NCBI GenBank assembly: GCA_036346405.1
Contig: CM070563.1
Span: 24,759,100 to 24,823,099 of the forward strand
Direction: 5' to 3'
From: Phyllostachys edulis
Taxonomy: Eukaryota; Streptophyta; Magnoliopsida; Poales; Poaceae
DNA: 64,000 nt
In this document: positions 23,340 to 35,483 of the stretch, piece after piece
Numbering within the stretch: the stretch's first letter is position 1
Layout of the letters: each line of letters begins with the position of its first letter
Translations under genes and position numbers: made by a program
The notes under the pieces: generated by a model
What the model was told of the DNA's origin: nothing
Seen by the model: only the letters and a program-made list of their open reading frames with translations
Database searches by the model: none

Positions 23340-24230
23340 TTTTCCTCCCTATTAGCCTTCCATTTTGTTGTGGGGCCTACTGTCATGGACCTGAGAGGGA
23401 GACAGAGAGAGAGAGGAGGGGGGTTCACTTGACATTGCCAGAGAGAGAGATAGACACGAAAAGAAGAGAGGAGGAGTAGAGGCAGAACAGAGGAGCAGGG
23501 GAGGCGGCTCGAGCGGCGCTTGTCGCCGGCGATGGAGATGGCGGCGGCGGTTGTAGGTGGAAAAAATGGAACCGGGGAGGGGAAGTGGTCCAAGGGGTGG
23601 TGGTGGCACGGCTCGAAGTGGCCGGTGGCGGCGCGCGGCGGTCGGCTGTGGGGGAGGAAAGGGGGCGGGGGCGCCAAAGAGGGAGAAGGGGAAGAATAGG
23701 GGGAACATGAGCACGAGGAAAGTGCGGGGGTACTACTGGAGCCGACCGTGTGGGCGGAGAGAGGCCGAGGCGGTCTGGAGGCGGCAACCCGGGGTGGCGC
23801 GAGTGGCTCACTGTGGGGGAGGCGACTGGGTGAGGGAGAGAGGGAGTGAGTGGTGGGGAGAGGTAGAGAGTAGTGAGGAGGTGCTCCCAAGGGGAGGAAT
23901 CGACGAGAGGATTATCGGAGGAGAAATGACATCGATGGAGGCAGATTCAGCTGGAGTTGAGGAAGATGACCGTGATGCGAGCTCCCATGGTGGAATCCCA
24001 AAATTGATGGAGGGGTCTTGTCCATGAGGTTGTGGAACGCGACGTGACACAGTGATTTGGGCAAGGAGCTCGACGGTGCGGCCGGAACGGCAGTGGTGTG
24101 ATGGCAGCGCGGCAGCCGAAGCAGAGGCAATGCGTTCCTTTGTGGATGTGCTCGGTGAAAGAGAGGGAGAGGAGGGGGAATGACAGGGAGGGGCCGAGGC
24201 AGCTCGGTGCTGGCCAGCGGAAGGGGATGG
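23340..24230. repeat. GC-rich LTR-like insertion in the last large intron of the SAC gene
   Basis: This stretch is far more GC-rich than the flanking intron and has long low-complexity open frames on both strands. It shares words with the GC-rich third of solo LTR 1, for example CCAAAATTGAT(G/T)GAGGGG and AACGCGACGTGAC near 24000-24050 against 19705-19755, and the GTGGGGCC...CTGTCA type start. It is best read as a diverged fragment of the same long-LTR family or its transcribed leader. No LTR termini or target duplication were found. Confidence 0.4.
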
Positions 24231-24237
24231 GAAGCCG

Positions 24238-24480
24238 ATGGTCCAGCGGGACGCGCGACGGGACCTCATCCACAACCAGTACATCCCCCATCTCATTGAC
24301 AAGGCCGCCAAGATGCTGCTCAAGTCGCGGGAGCACAGGATCTACGCCAACCGCGCGGCCTCCCCCAGCGACGACCACCACCGCGTCTGGACCTCGCACG
24401 CCTTCTCCCAACCGTCCACCTTCAACACGCTCGCCATCGACTCGGCCCTCCACGAGGAGATCCACGTGGATCTGCTTATG
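24238..24480 (+). pseudogene. AAA-ATPase (BCS1/AATP1-like) N-terminal gene fragment
   Basis: The plus frame reads RRDLIHNQYIPHLIDKA and later FSQPSTFNTLAIDSALHEEI, matching the AAA-ATPase-associated (ASD) region just before the ATPase core in plant AATP1/BCS1-like proteins, where HPSTFDTLAMD is typical. No Walker A, Walker B or later motif follows; the frame leaves the family at about 24480 and stops at 24603. It is GC-rich and lies inside a SAC-gene intron in the opposite direction, directly after an LTR-like stretch. It is therefore a captured or retro-copied fragment rather than a working gene. Confidence 0.55.
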
Positions 24481-25091
24481 GTGCAACCGCTGGTGGAGCG
24501 ATATTGCCAGAGATCAGATGTGGGTGTGGAGTTGGAAGACGTGGGGATCGAGCAATTGGCAGAAGGAGGGGAGCCTGACGACCGGTGTTGTTTTATCTCA
24601 TGAGCCGCGTGGAGGATGGCAGGTGTTGGGGGGGGGAGGACGGATGCACGATTGTCCCTACTACGCGTGGGTAAATCCTAATCTTTATTAGTTAAGATAT
24701 CAAGTTCTGAATTAGAGTTGTGATGTATGTGAATGCAACTCATCCTCAAGTTTGTCCAGCACTATCAGAAAACAAGCCTTTGTACAGGGATGTCAGGATC
24801 AAAGCTTTGCTGTTAATTAGTGGCAAAGCATGCCACGCCCATTAGATACCCATTGTGCAAAACAGTCAGAAAATTCACGGAGCTTGGAGATCGGATGTTT
24901 TCCGTGTAACAGTGGATTTTTTTCCGTTCCCTGGTATCAACAAAAAAAAAATACTAAAATTAGAGCAGTGGTAGAGATATATATAACCAAATGTAAGTAC
25001 AATATCGGATGACATTTATATTTAATGGTGTCAATCATGCAAGTGTTACATAGAAATTTATGTTGCCATGCTTTGAGAAAAAAATTCTTAC

Positions 25092-28000
25092 CTCATCATT
25101 TTGTCCTCCTCGGTAGGATTCAGCTGAGTGACTGGAAGCAACAGAATGTGAATGCAGAGAGGTCCTGCGAATTGGAAATTGCAAGCCTGATTATGCCAAC
25201 AATCAGTACTTCCAAATAATAACATTTAATTGAAGGTCATGAGCGTTGTGGCCCATTGAGATTAATTTAGAATTAGATTTATCATCTGAATTAAACCTAA
25301 GCTTGGTTCAAACATAAATTTTTATGCTTGAGCAACTCTCTCAAAGGAGCCTGAATATGCCCAAGCAGATTTAGCTAATTAGGATTATATGCCACGGAAG
25401 CATGGAACCCATAAACTGAATTCTAAGACTAGCAGGGGCAACTGGGTCCTTATCTCACAAGAACGCATTGTCGGTTGAATTCGGTGTTGAAATAAGATGT
25501 AACACAAATTTTAGGATCATGAAATTAGCAGTAGCGCAACTCACCTCGCAAACTCTTCACAAGAATTTAGTGAAGATGACAGCTTATCAAGGTCCATAAA
25601 GTTTGAAGAACATAATTCTTGATAAACTGATTCATTCAAATCAGTCCCCTGCATTGTGCTGGAGTTCCCGCTGAACATTAAAAATATGCGTGGTTAGCTC
25701 GAAATATGATCATCTTATAATTTTTCATGACTACCTTGGGGAATACAGACCTGGAGCAGCTTAGTTCAGCTTGAGGAACGGATATTTCTGAGTCAGAGTC
25801 AGAATGTTCTCTAGAATCATCCTGCTCCAGCATCCCTGGAAGTAATGGTCTGTTTGCCGCATAGCTTTCTATAGCTTTCCCAGGACGGATGTGGCCAGAC
25901 GATAAGGACTTCTTGAATGATCTATTGACATAAAGGACCAATATAATAAGCTACAAAGGACATAAACTTTGATTGTGTTACTCTCCAATCAGTGATTTTT
26001 GTTTGATGAGACGTGAACAGCACTCAGTAAGTACCTTTCATATTCTTCATTATTAAGAGTTCCTTGCCTTCTGCGGATGTTAGCCGAGCCCAACCGCCAC
26101 AGTGGAGGCCTTCCTTCTTGGGGTTGGAAGTGACCCAAAAACCTAAAGTGGAAAGCAAACATCAACAATTTTCCACTGTTTTTGTCATTCCAACAGAGAA
26201 TATATGTAACAGATCTAACTAAATGACACTTACACATTTAGAGCATTCTGCTTTTCACTGTCCATATAGGCATTGCTCACAAAGCGTTGGACGTTCCGGA
26301 TGAGCCCGTGCCAATGGGATATTGCGTTCCATTGGCCTCTTTGCTTCCAAAACACCTATGGCATAATCAAGAAACATGAGTCACTAGGACAGGTTACTTG
26401 GAGCAGCAGTTTGGAAGAAAATAGTGCACTTTACATATAATTCAGAATAACATGAGAATTATTAATGCAATATATATACCTTGTTTTGAGCAGCAGAACC
26501 AGTATACTGAACAGCCAATGCGTCCCCCATTGCTTCATACAAATACATCAAAGAGTGAGACAAAGGATCATCTATACCAATCTCAGGCACCTGAATAAGC
26601 CCCAGCGCGCGAAGTTGATGCCTGAAAGCAACTAAACCATACGCGAATTGGGCCCCGTTTGTGCGGTCCAAACAGTCTATGCAGTTTGTCCTGAGCACTC
26701 CCTTTTGTAGTGAAAGAGGCACCACCTCCGTTGACCCGAAATTAGGGTCCATGGAACTAGTGCTTTCACTTGAGCTGGTAATGTCACTTTGTTCACTGTA
26801 ATACATGTAGAAGGTGGCTATAAGAACAAAAAAAAATGCTATTCAAGGTTATATCAATATGTACAAAAAGGGCTGCCAAGACAGCTACTTTCTATAGTAA
26901 TATGGTAGTAGTATAAATCAAATCTGACTATTGATTTGTTAAGGGCATAAAAGACTTTTCTTTGTATTTATAATTTTTCTTGATGGTGTTATGGACTTTT
27001 CCACCTAGGGTTGGAAATATTACTTTTATGTCATGTGATCCCCATATGGTGTAGTATAACTAAATCTTAACTAATCCGAACTCTTGAATCAAAAAGAATA
27101 GACGACTTTTATTAAATTGAGTGTACCGTAAAAGAGCTCACTTTCTAAGGTAGATTTATCAGATTAAAAATATTTTTTAGAGTTTTCTAAATGTTATTTT
27201 AGGACTTAAGACATTGTTAGTACATATACAGGCCTGAAAGCTACCTTTGTTTTGATGTTGGAGTTAGTTGGCAATGGAGGATGTCTGTTTGAGCAAATGC
27301 AGCTGCTCCCACCATGATCAGATATGGAAGCACCTCACAGCTGAAAATAACATGTCTAGGCATTAGAAGAACTTGTTGAAATGATCAACCCGAACAGCAA
27401 AGCCAAATTGGGAAAGACTTTAGGGAACATAATAGATCACCTCCGGGAATAATTCTTCATGTCCAAATGAAAAAACATTAAGTGGTCTTCATCCGATAAC
27501 CCCTTATTTATTTGTTCAATGGCTTTTGAGAATTCTACACGGAGCAAAGACTCACGAGGCTTCTTCTCAATAATCTTAATAAAAATATACCAGGAATTAA
27601 TCCAAAAACAAGTATGTAGATAAATAATGATGCACAAAGGATTACTGAGATGGGACATTATTCGATAAATTGTAAAATTAGCGAAAATTAAACTGGGAAT
27701 TAAAATGTATTTCTGAAGTACAAATTATATAAACATACCTTAATCAAGTTCAGTACGATTATTGGATTTCCATATCTCATCATGAGGTTTTCAAAATGGA
27801 GGCGAGCCGCTTTGTAGTCTTTGTCTGGTTTTACTGAGGTAATAGGAGTATCAGAAAATCTGGTGTAAAAAAAAATTCCAGTATACTTGCAGTCGAGTCA
27901 GGATTGAGGCACTTACACATGATATCTGGCTTAATGTGAAGTTTTGAAGTTTCTTGAGACCAGAAAAGAGGTATCGATCCTCTGTTTTGCACAACGGATG

Positions 28001-29464
28001 TTATATTGGGTGGCATTTCATCTTGGGTGTCCCCGAACACAATCTGCTCCGTCTCGACATCATTGGCAACCATACCCTTCTCATTGACACCTCGTTTCAA
28101 GAACCTATATTTCAAAATGAAGGAATCAGAATTATTAATATTGGATTAATACGCAATGAGATTGACAGCTTTATTATGTCCCTCTCTAACTTGAGTCAGT
28201 AATAATTTGTAATACATTTTATACAAACCTGGGTCCAGCAAAATGGCGTGAGCGCCTAGCTATGACCGTCAACCAGAAATCCTTCCCAGATACCGACAGC
28301 TTCTCCTGCATGAGCCATGAAGTATATATTAATTTTCACTAAAAACACGCACCAATAAATAGAACATATCAACAAATGCATTTCAGAATGTACAAAGAAA
28401 ATTTTGCAGACTGGAATAGTGCTAACTGCTAAGCGTCCCACTAGCTAAAAGTAGCAGCACGGTCAGTAACATATATCCCTACAAAACATTGCAATGCACC
28501 AGCGAACGTTAAGGAACAATTAAGCAAAGGCACTTAGAGTTTTCTGATATTTATGAGCAAACATTTCAAGTTAGGAAAACCTCAAGTGGCTCAAGCTGAC
28601 AGAGAGTTACAGAAAGCAAAGCTTCTGCAATAATAGATTCCATGCTTTCGCTACAATGCAATTTTGTCAAAGATGAATAGGCAATACTATTTAATAGTGA
28701 TTAATATAAACCATTTAATTAGAAATTAAAGCTGGATATATAATAAATACAGTTTTTTTATATACAAAGATGGTATACCTGTCTAAAAAATCCATGGACT
28801 AAGGCAACAGTCCAAATAGGATCTTTGAGATGTTCCCGGATTCTCCTGGTCAGAAATTCGTTCCACACAAATGCTGTCTGGTACTCAGACTCCCATGTAT
28901 TCTTGTCAGTTACGTTCTTCTGCAGGGAATGCATAATCTTGTATGAATAACTAAAGAAGAAGTCCTTCGAGAGATTCACGGAGCGAAGTAGCCTTTTGTA
29001 TCTACATCACCAACAAAAAGAGAAATAATAAACATGGATTTCTGTAAAGAGTTTATACGAACAAGAAACATCTATAAAAGATATTACACGCTTCATATTA
29101 CACCAATGCTAAATGAATGCCCACCAAAAAAAAAAAGACCGAAGAATCCTGAAACATTCATATGTACCTCGATCGGACCATAATTAATTAAGAACATCTT
29201 ATAGAAAGCTCACAAGCAGCTGCAAGAATTGCAATGATATGATTACATGTATGTGCATTACATAGAGCTATAGATGAGAACACTTACAGACGCATCTACG
29301 CAGCAACACATATAAACAGAAGGATCACTATTGTATTAACGCAACATTGGGGTTGAAGAACTCGTTAGTTTTCAACTAGAAAAGAATGGGCCCTGACAAC
29401 ATGACAAATGATTACCAAAACTCGATATGCATGTCCAAGTGGCAAGTGAAAAATTATGCACTTT

Positions 29465-29544
<80 letters not shown>

Positions 29545-30848
29545 AACATGCAATGGAATTACAGCGAGTATGATGCAAATTTGACATGTAGAATACACAG
29601 GTACGCTACTTTTTACATGTAGAATAATAAAGCAACCTGTTCTCATCTCTAGAATTAGCCACATTGGGCAGGACATTAGGAGCTGGGATTGTGATGATTT
29701 CGCTCCTGTCAACAGCATAAACAGCATGCCCACAAATCGTGCCTATCTTCTTTCTCCTGGTAATCAGCAACATGTAGTATGGGCCGAGGAACTTCACGAA
29801 ACCTGAATAACCAAAAGATCAGAGCACATGTTACAATTCATCCGAAAAAATTGTCACTGATGCACCCGAAGCTACCCTCGATTTCATACCAGCTATTCCG
29901 TAGCATTTCGTGACGAATTTCAGCCCCCCGGTTGCCCTGTTGCCGTCATGTATCCGCCCAAGCAACTCGTCGCATTCGGGCTCCGTGTAGCGGGCAGGAT
30001 CCTCCACGATGCTCAGCTTGGTGCGCTCCGTACGGTCAATCTTTAGCACCCTCCATGTAGTCTTGCCCTTGTCTCTTCCGACGAGGTAAAACATCTACAC
30101 ACGACAAAACAAACGCATGCATATATATGAGTTATTGAAGCATAAAATGAAACGAGCTGGGAATTGCTTACAACATCTGACCTCAAACTAGATCTGCCCA
30201 ACAAACCATGTGTGTGTGTGTGTGTGTGACAACGAGAGATCAACATGTAGAAACGATCGTGTTGCTAAAAAATCTTTGACTTGAGCATTATGGACCTAAC
30301 CACACCGCTAAGAATTTCTTCTTGAAAAGATATTGCCATGAGTGAATTAAGAGCTCGACATCCAAGATCCAACTAGCTGGTGCAATCCAAATCGGAAGAA
30401 GGGGAGCCCTAATCTCCATTTCCATGTCGGCTTGCTTTGCTTGTGTTTGTGTGTGTAAGACAGAGATAGAGAGAGGGAGGGAGAGAAGGCGCGACGCGGG
30501 CTGCTGGGCCCATGGAACCTTCCGCGAGTGGGCCGTCCATCTTGGGCCGGGCGTGGTGGACCACCAGTACAAAAGGAAAACAGGCGACGCACGCACGACA
30601 CACCCAGCGCAATAAATCCACACGTGCAAACAAATAAAATAATAAACAAGCCAACTCATGAATGCATGCAGCAAGAATCTCCGAGGTTTTTGAGGAATCT
30701 AGCTATGGCTAAAATCTACCGTGACCCTGTTCATGCTCACCGATTGCGTCTGGTAGAGCTTCGACTTCTGCACCATCGGCTGCCTCCCGCCGCCGCGGGG
30801 CCCCACGCCCGCCGTCGCCCCCGCCATTGCCGTGCCAGATGACGCCAT
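25092..30848 (-). CDS. SAC-domain phosphoinositide phosphatase (plant SAC1-5 clade), 15 exons
   Basis: Exons in order: 30741-30848, 29890-30094, 29637-29802, 28779-29001, 28229-28305, 27917-28104, 27739-27833, 27441-27574, 27245-27340, 26480-26795, 26234-26355, 26035-26142, 25751-25921, 25545-25670, 25092-25164. All have GT/AG borders and join in one frame for 736 codons. The ATG at 30848 opens a GC-rich exon ending KLYQTQS. SAC-domain blocks include WRVLKIDR, FLGPYYMLLITRRKKIG, FVWNEFLTRRIR and GSIPLFWSQETS. The CX5R phosphatase motif is intact (CIDCLDRT, about residues 469-476), as is FLGHFQPQEG after the domain. The family removes phosphates from phosphoinositides, chiefly PtdIns(3,5)P2, on vacuole or Golgi membranes. 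The residue after DRTN is Gly where relatives usually have Val. The C-terminal end is unsettled: relatives extend some 50-90 residues further. Confidence 0.9.
29466..29541. repeat. (TA)n microsatellite in a SAC-gene intron
   Basis: About 38 uninterrupted TA units lie in the intron between exons 3 and 4. The apparent Ile-Tyr open frames across it are artefacts. Confidence 0.95.
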
Positions 30849-31064
30849 GGTAACACACGCAGCAACAACCAGCTAGCGCACGAGAACCGAAGCAGAAAGA
30901 CACTCCAACGCTCGAGCTCAGCTCGTCGCCGGAATCCTCGAAAAGCTCCCGACTTCGAACCACAAAAAAAGACCAAGAAACAGATAGGGAAAAAAAAATC
31001 TGCCCCAAGAAAGAATCCTACACGAGAGAGAATTCTCCCAACAATACACGTGAAATCTCTACCG

Positions 31065-31104
<40 letters not shown>

Positions 31105-31200
31105 GAGGGGGAGGAGGAGAGATAGAGTCAGGAGGAGGGCACGGCCGGAGACGAGAGCTAGCTGTGGCCGGAGGCGACAAGGAGAAGAAAAGGCGATTTG
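30849..31200 (-). promoter_or_regulatory. 5' UTR and proximal promoter of the SAC gene
   Basis: Upstream of the ATG at 30848 on the minus strand is a leader with a CT microsatellite, seen as (GA)n at about 31068-31100 on the plus strand. CT-rich leaders are common in plant 5' UTRs. No convincing TATA box was found, so the start site is unknown. A frame overlapping exon 1 from 31008 begins with TTG, not ATG, and is not an upstream ORF. Confidence 0.4.
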
Positions 31201-34060
31201 TTTAGGGATAATTTAATCAGACTCCTCTCCCCCGTAATTTATTGGAGGGGACATCGTATCAGGGCAGGGGAGTTCGTTCGGCTGGATGACGGGGAGGGGA
31301 CATCGTATCAGGGGATTCAGGGCAGGGGAGTTCGTTTGGCTGGGTGACGAGGCCACACGGGTCTTTTCACAGGGGATTCGGCCTCGTACTTGGCACTTTA
31401 GTTCCGCTGCTGGCTGCTCTTGAGTTCGAGTTCAGTTCGTTGGGATTCTATGTGACACTCAGATACCCGGCAGATCGGGGAGATCCTCCCTGTGTGATTA
31501 GATCTGTTTATGGATGGTCCGGTCTGAACTTTTTAGACTTGGGCCTTGATATTCGGCCCAAGCCTGAAAAAGCCTGACAATCGCAATAAAAATAATAAAA
31601 ACTATTTTTATTCTCAAAAAGAATTAAATATTAATTTCTACTTAAAAAAATAAAATGATATTATTTTATTGAAAAACAGAGTTTTCAGGCTAGCCTCACG
31701 TCGGCCCAATCGAAACTGGGCTTTTCCATGTACAGTCCAAAGCCCGACATAGGATTTGAACGGGTCTACGTGTGATCGACTCGAGCCTTGTGTTTGTGTA
31801 TGTGTCATGGTGGAAGACAAGGATATTCTTTGGGATCTGGTTAGGAGACGAGCGTTCACACCACAAGATGTATTGTTGGTTTTGAGTGTTATAAGCAAGT
31901 AGGCGTATTTTGCAGGTTTTCCATTTGGGTTTTACAAAATTAGGCTAAAGGGGTGTAGTCGTGAAAAGAAGTCTTAGGCTAAAGGGTGTAGTTGTGAAAA
32001 GAGAATACCCGAATTAACCCTAGTCCCAATCCCATCTATCTATTTAATCCCCGACTCGGTTCTTAGAATTAACCCTAGTCCCACAAAAGCGCTAAACCAG
32101 ACACACAAAGGATTTTTAGTTCGATGCAGATATGATTTTTTTTTTCAGTTCAGTTATGATTTTTTCGGTTATGAGATAGAAAACATTAAGATGGATCCAA
32201 TATGAAACTAATCTATATATTAAAACTGACATAAATATTCAAAGTATGTACCTCGTAGTGACGGTAGGGTTGATCGTGTTGTCGATGGTACCATCGGTTG
32301 TGGGTTGCGCCAGCCGCCGCGGCGTAAAGCAAGGGGAACAGAGACAACGGAGAAGGGGTGTGGGATGCGTTGAGGCAACGGAGATCTAGGTGATGGAGAA
32401 AAGCACAAGTAGACGTTGCGGGAGATTAGAGGAGAGGTACTCATTACTCATGGCACCAGGGCGGGGCAGTAGCAAAATCGGGAGAGAGAGGATCACTAAT
32501 CAAGAAAATGAGGGGTGGTGCAGATAGGCGAGCATCAAGGCGAAATATATAGAGAGAAAGGAATGTTCTAGGTCTTGGATCAGTTGATCGTTAGACTAGG
32601 ACCAAATTAACGGCTTTTAAGGGTAAAACTAGGATCTATTTTTGTGCACTCCATTTTAGTAATGCAAGTACAAGCGGACAACGCAAACTAAAGATATGCC
32701 TAAATATCATATGTCTATTTTTTCCTGAAAATTCAACCCTTTTTTTACTCAATGCGTTCTAACAACGACAAAGTTGTAATGTTATTGAAGCACATTACAT
32801 AATGTTAATATCATTTTATCTACTGCAGTTAGATGTTTCCTTTCCTCCAAGTTCTTTTCGTTCCAACACATATAAAAGCTTAGTAAAAAAAATTGACACT
32901 TGGCTGTAAAAATAGTAAGAAAAAGAAAAGGCAGTTGTCACTTTTCTGTATTGTTGTACTCAAGGTGGACCATTCATGAAACAATTAGGCACATCGTTGA
33001 GGGCTTATTTGCAAAAACATGCAAATATGTGAGGCTGGCTAAAAAGAATCATACACTGCGCCACTACGGGTGTGGGAAAGCCGGCTAAAGAGAATCATAC
33101 ACGCGACACATGCAAATACACGATGGCGTATGAGATAGAAGACAAGTTTTGTACCGCCGTGACAGAATCAAATCTGGGGAGAGATGCTCAATGAACATTC
33201 TCCGTTGTACCTTTCTCCACACTTCACTCGTTTACTGCAGTCAGTCACGGAATCGTTTGGCCCGTTTGCAAACCTTTAAGGCTCTCCTCGGACGGCTTCA
33301 GTTTCAGCTTTTTGTCTGAAAAAGCCAGAAACTGTTCTCAAACGGAGGCATTTTTTCACTGGCTTTTTAGAAGCCAGAATCCGCTGTGATAAGCTTGCAC
33401 GTACGCACCACTACCACCGTCCTCTCGCGCCGTCATGCAGGCACAGGTGTGGCGGCGTGCAGAGATGCCTCAAGCTGCATGCAACGGCATGGGTTGGCTA
33501 GTCTCTCTTCTTTTGTGGAAACCTTGTACTGCTACTCTGTTGGGAGGTGGCTTTCTTTCTTCTTCTCGGCCTCTCCTTTTGTGGTGGTACTGTGGCTAGC
33601 ATCTTGTCCTTTTTAACGTACTTCTCCTTTCTTTTCCGAATAAAACAACATCTCTACCGATGTTTTATGCCGCGTTTGTGAACAGAACGTGTCAAGAGAA
33701 ATACATACGCGGGGCTTTACTTTACATAAAAGTCCCTCGGTAGCATGATGTTTTTGTAGGGCGCACTGAAGTGAGGATCAGTAGCGGAGGTGGTATAGGA
33801 GTGTGTGTGTGTATATATATATATATGTAATAAATTTTGGTATATTCAATTATATTTATGATTACGTGTAAGTGTTAGATTGTATGTTAGTATGTAGAAT
33901 CGTATAGATTATGTATTATGTAGAAGTAGAGCAGTTAGTTAGTTAGTCACAAGTCGGTAGAACTATATGTTACTTAACTAAACATCTTCATCGTAAAAAT
34001 ACTGGCTCCGGCCACTGGGGAGAATGTATACAAAGTTTGTTGTGCCCTTTCTTCGCATTA
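31201..34060. other. Intergenic region with small duplications, no gene seen
   Basis: A roughly 50-bp tandem duplication lies at 31244-31290 and 31292-31349 (GGGGACATCGTATCAGGG, with CAGGGGAGTTCGTT). Another is at about 31939-32003 (TAGGCTAAAGGGTGTAG). A (GT)n(AT)n microsatellite is at about 33801-33826. The stretch 32240-32560 is GC-rich and GA-rich, like a leader or LTR fragment. An imperfect CAAACGG/GAAGCCAG-type stretch at 33255-33390 resembles the ends of small grass MITEs. None of these supports a gene. Confidence 0.4.
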
Positions 34061-34078
34061 CTCAGAATTAAAGTTTTT

Positions 34079-34990
34079 ACGATAAGCTTGAGATGGACGG
34101 TTCCAAACTGGTTGTCGGGTTTTCTTCGCGCCTTGAAGTGATGACAAGGTGTTTGGTGTGCACACGATAAAGAAAAAAAAAAGAGAGGAGCAAATGAGAC
34201 AACTGGAGAATGACATGATCTCGGCCATGCATGCATGCAGATTGGTGTGTAGTCATAAGAGCCAAAAACAGGTGGACCAGTACTCAAACTGAAGTCCCTT
34301 TCCAGAAATACCTTTTTGATAGGCAAGGCAGGATGCAGATTAAAGTGCTGCATGCACACGTACGAGAGGCAGCTGTTTGTTTGGATGGGATTTTTCTGGG
34401 GTATTGTATGACCGGGCCAGATGCTTCTGTTCTTTCTTTATTTCTCTTTCTCCTAGAAAGAGAAGCAAGTAATGCGGCTTAGACACGGTTTGAAATGGAT
34501 TTATTTTAGGAATTTTTGGAGGGTCCTCGTACAATTGTACTACTTCCTGCAAAATACGCCTTCAATTTTAATTTTGTTTTGTTTTTCCATAGGAGATTAC
34601 AACATATAACTTTAATTTTGTTGAGGCCGGAGGGACGATATCGCAATTCTCATGCACTCCATTGCAGTGATTCATGGACAACTGTTACTCCAAAATTGAA
34701 GTTATACGATAAGCTTAGGATGAAGTGTTCCAAACTGGTTGCTATGCAGCCTATGATTTTCTTCACCCCTTAGAGCGATGAGTTTGTTGTGATCTTCTCC
34801 AGTGTGTAGTCAGAAGAGCCAAAAACAGGAGGACCACTGCTCAAACTGAAGACCCTTCCCAGAACTTCCTTCTTGCTGGGAAGGAAGGGGACAAATTAAA
34901 TAATTGCTGCATGCACACACAAGGGCCAGCACGTTCTGTTGGTCGCTATTTGTTGGAATGTGATTTACTGGGGTATTGTACGACCGGGTC
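34079..34990. repeat. Diverged tandem duplication, two copies of about 300-370 bp
   Basis: Copy 1 (34079-34445) and copy 2 (34706-34990) share ACGATAAGCTT, TTCCAAACTGGTTG, AGAGCCAAAAACAGG, TGCTGCATGCACAC and TACTGGGGTATTGTA-type blocks in the same order. The linker between them (34490-34680) is itself repeated at 39160-39335 and resumes at 43314, beyond solo LTR 2 and the hAT element. The original unit was therefore repeated at least twice before those insertions. No gene is seen. Confidence 0.7.
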
Positions 34991-35303
34991 AAGAGAAGCA
35001 AGCAAAATTTTTTTTTTGCTAGTATACCTTGTTTAGAATTAGTATGCTACTATTTTAATGATATAGAAAAAGTTGGTTAACGCTTGATATAGATTAATTC
35101 ATTAATCACCAGGGCAGAGGCGTGTTGGAAATTAAGATTAACTAACCATGTGATGGTATGCTGCGAACCTTGTGATGCTTACTACACGCATGTACAGCTA
35201 ATATACTGCTGAGAATATACGTTTCACAAATTGGATAGCTCACAAAAGCCTACTACACGCATGTATATACACCGTCTTGATATGACGTGGCTTGGTGTCG
35301 GAC

Positions 35304-35483
35304 CAGGGGTGGCTCTACAGTACCCCACCAGGGTACACAGGACATCGGACCAAAAAATCATTTTTCTTTAGATATAACCATGCATATATAGTATGGACAC
35401 CCCTAACCCAAGATAAGAGGACACCCCAAGCCATGTATGGGGAGTAGGGACCCTCGGTCATTTTCGTTCTAGATCCGCCACTG
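35304..35483. mobile_element. 180-bp hAT-type MITE inside solo LTR 2
   Basis: Terminal inverted repeats are CAGGGGTGGCTCTA and, reversed, CAGTGGCGGATCTA. Flanking GTCGGAC (35297-35303) and GTCGAAC (35484-35490) are a 7- to 8-bp target duplication with one mismatch. Removing the insert and one flank gives the LTR end expected from LTR 1. It has no coding capacity. Confidence 0.7.

Noticed and set aside
23333..24323. Several long frames on both strands in the GC-rich intron block
   Set aside because: Mutually overlapping low-complexity frames inside LTR-like DNA; only the ASD-like fragment at 24238-24480 has family motifs.
29365..29733. Ile-Tyr repeat proteins on both strands
   Set aside because: Translation of the (TA)n microsatellite in an intron.
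30709..31008. Possible upstream ORF overlapping the SAC start codon
   Set aside because: It begins with TTG, not ATG, so it is not a normal upstream ORF.
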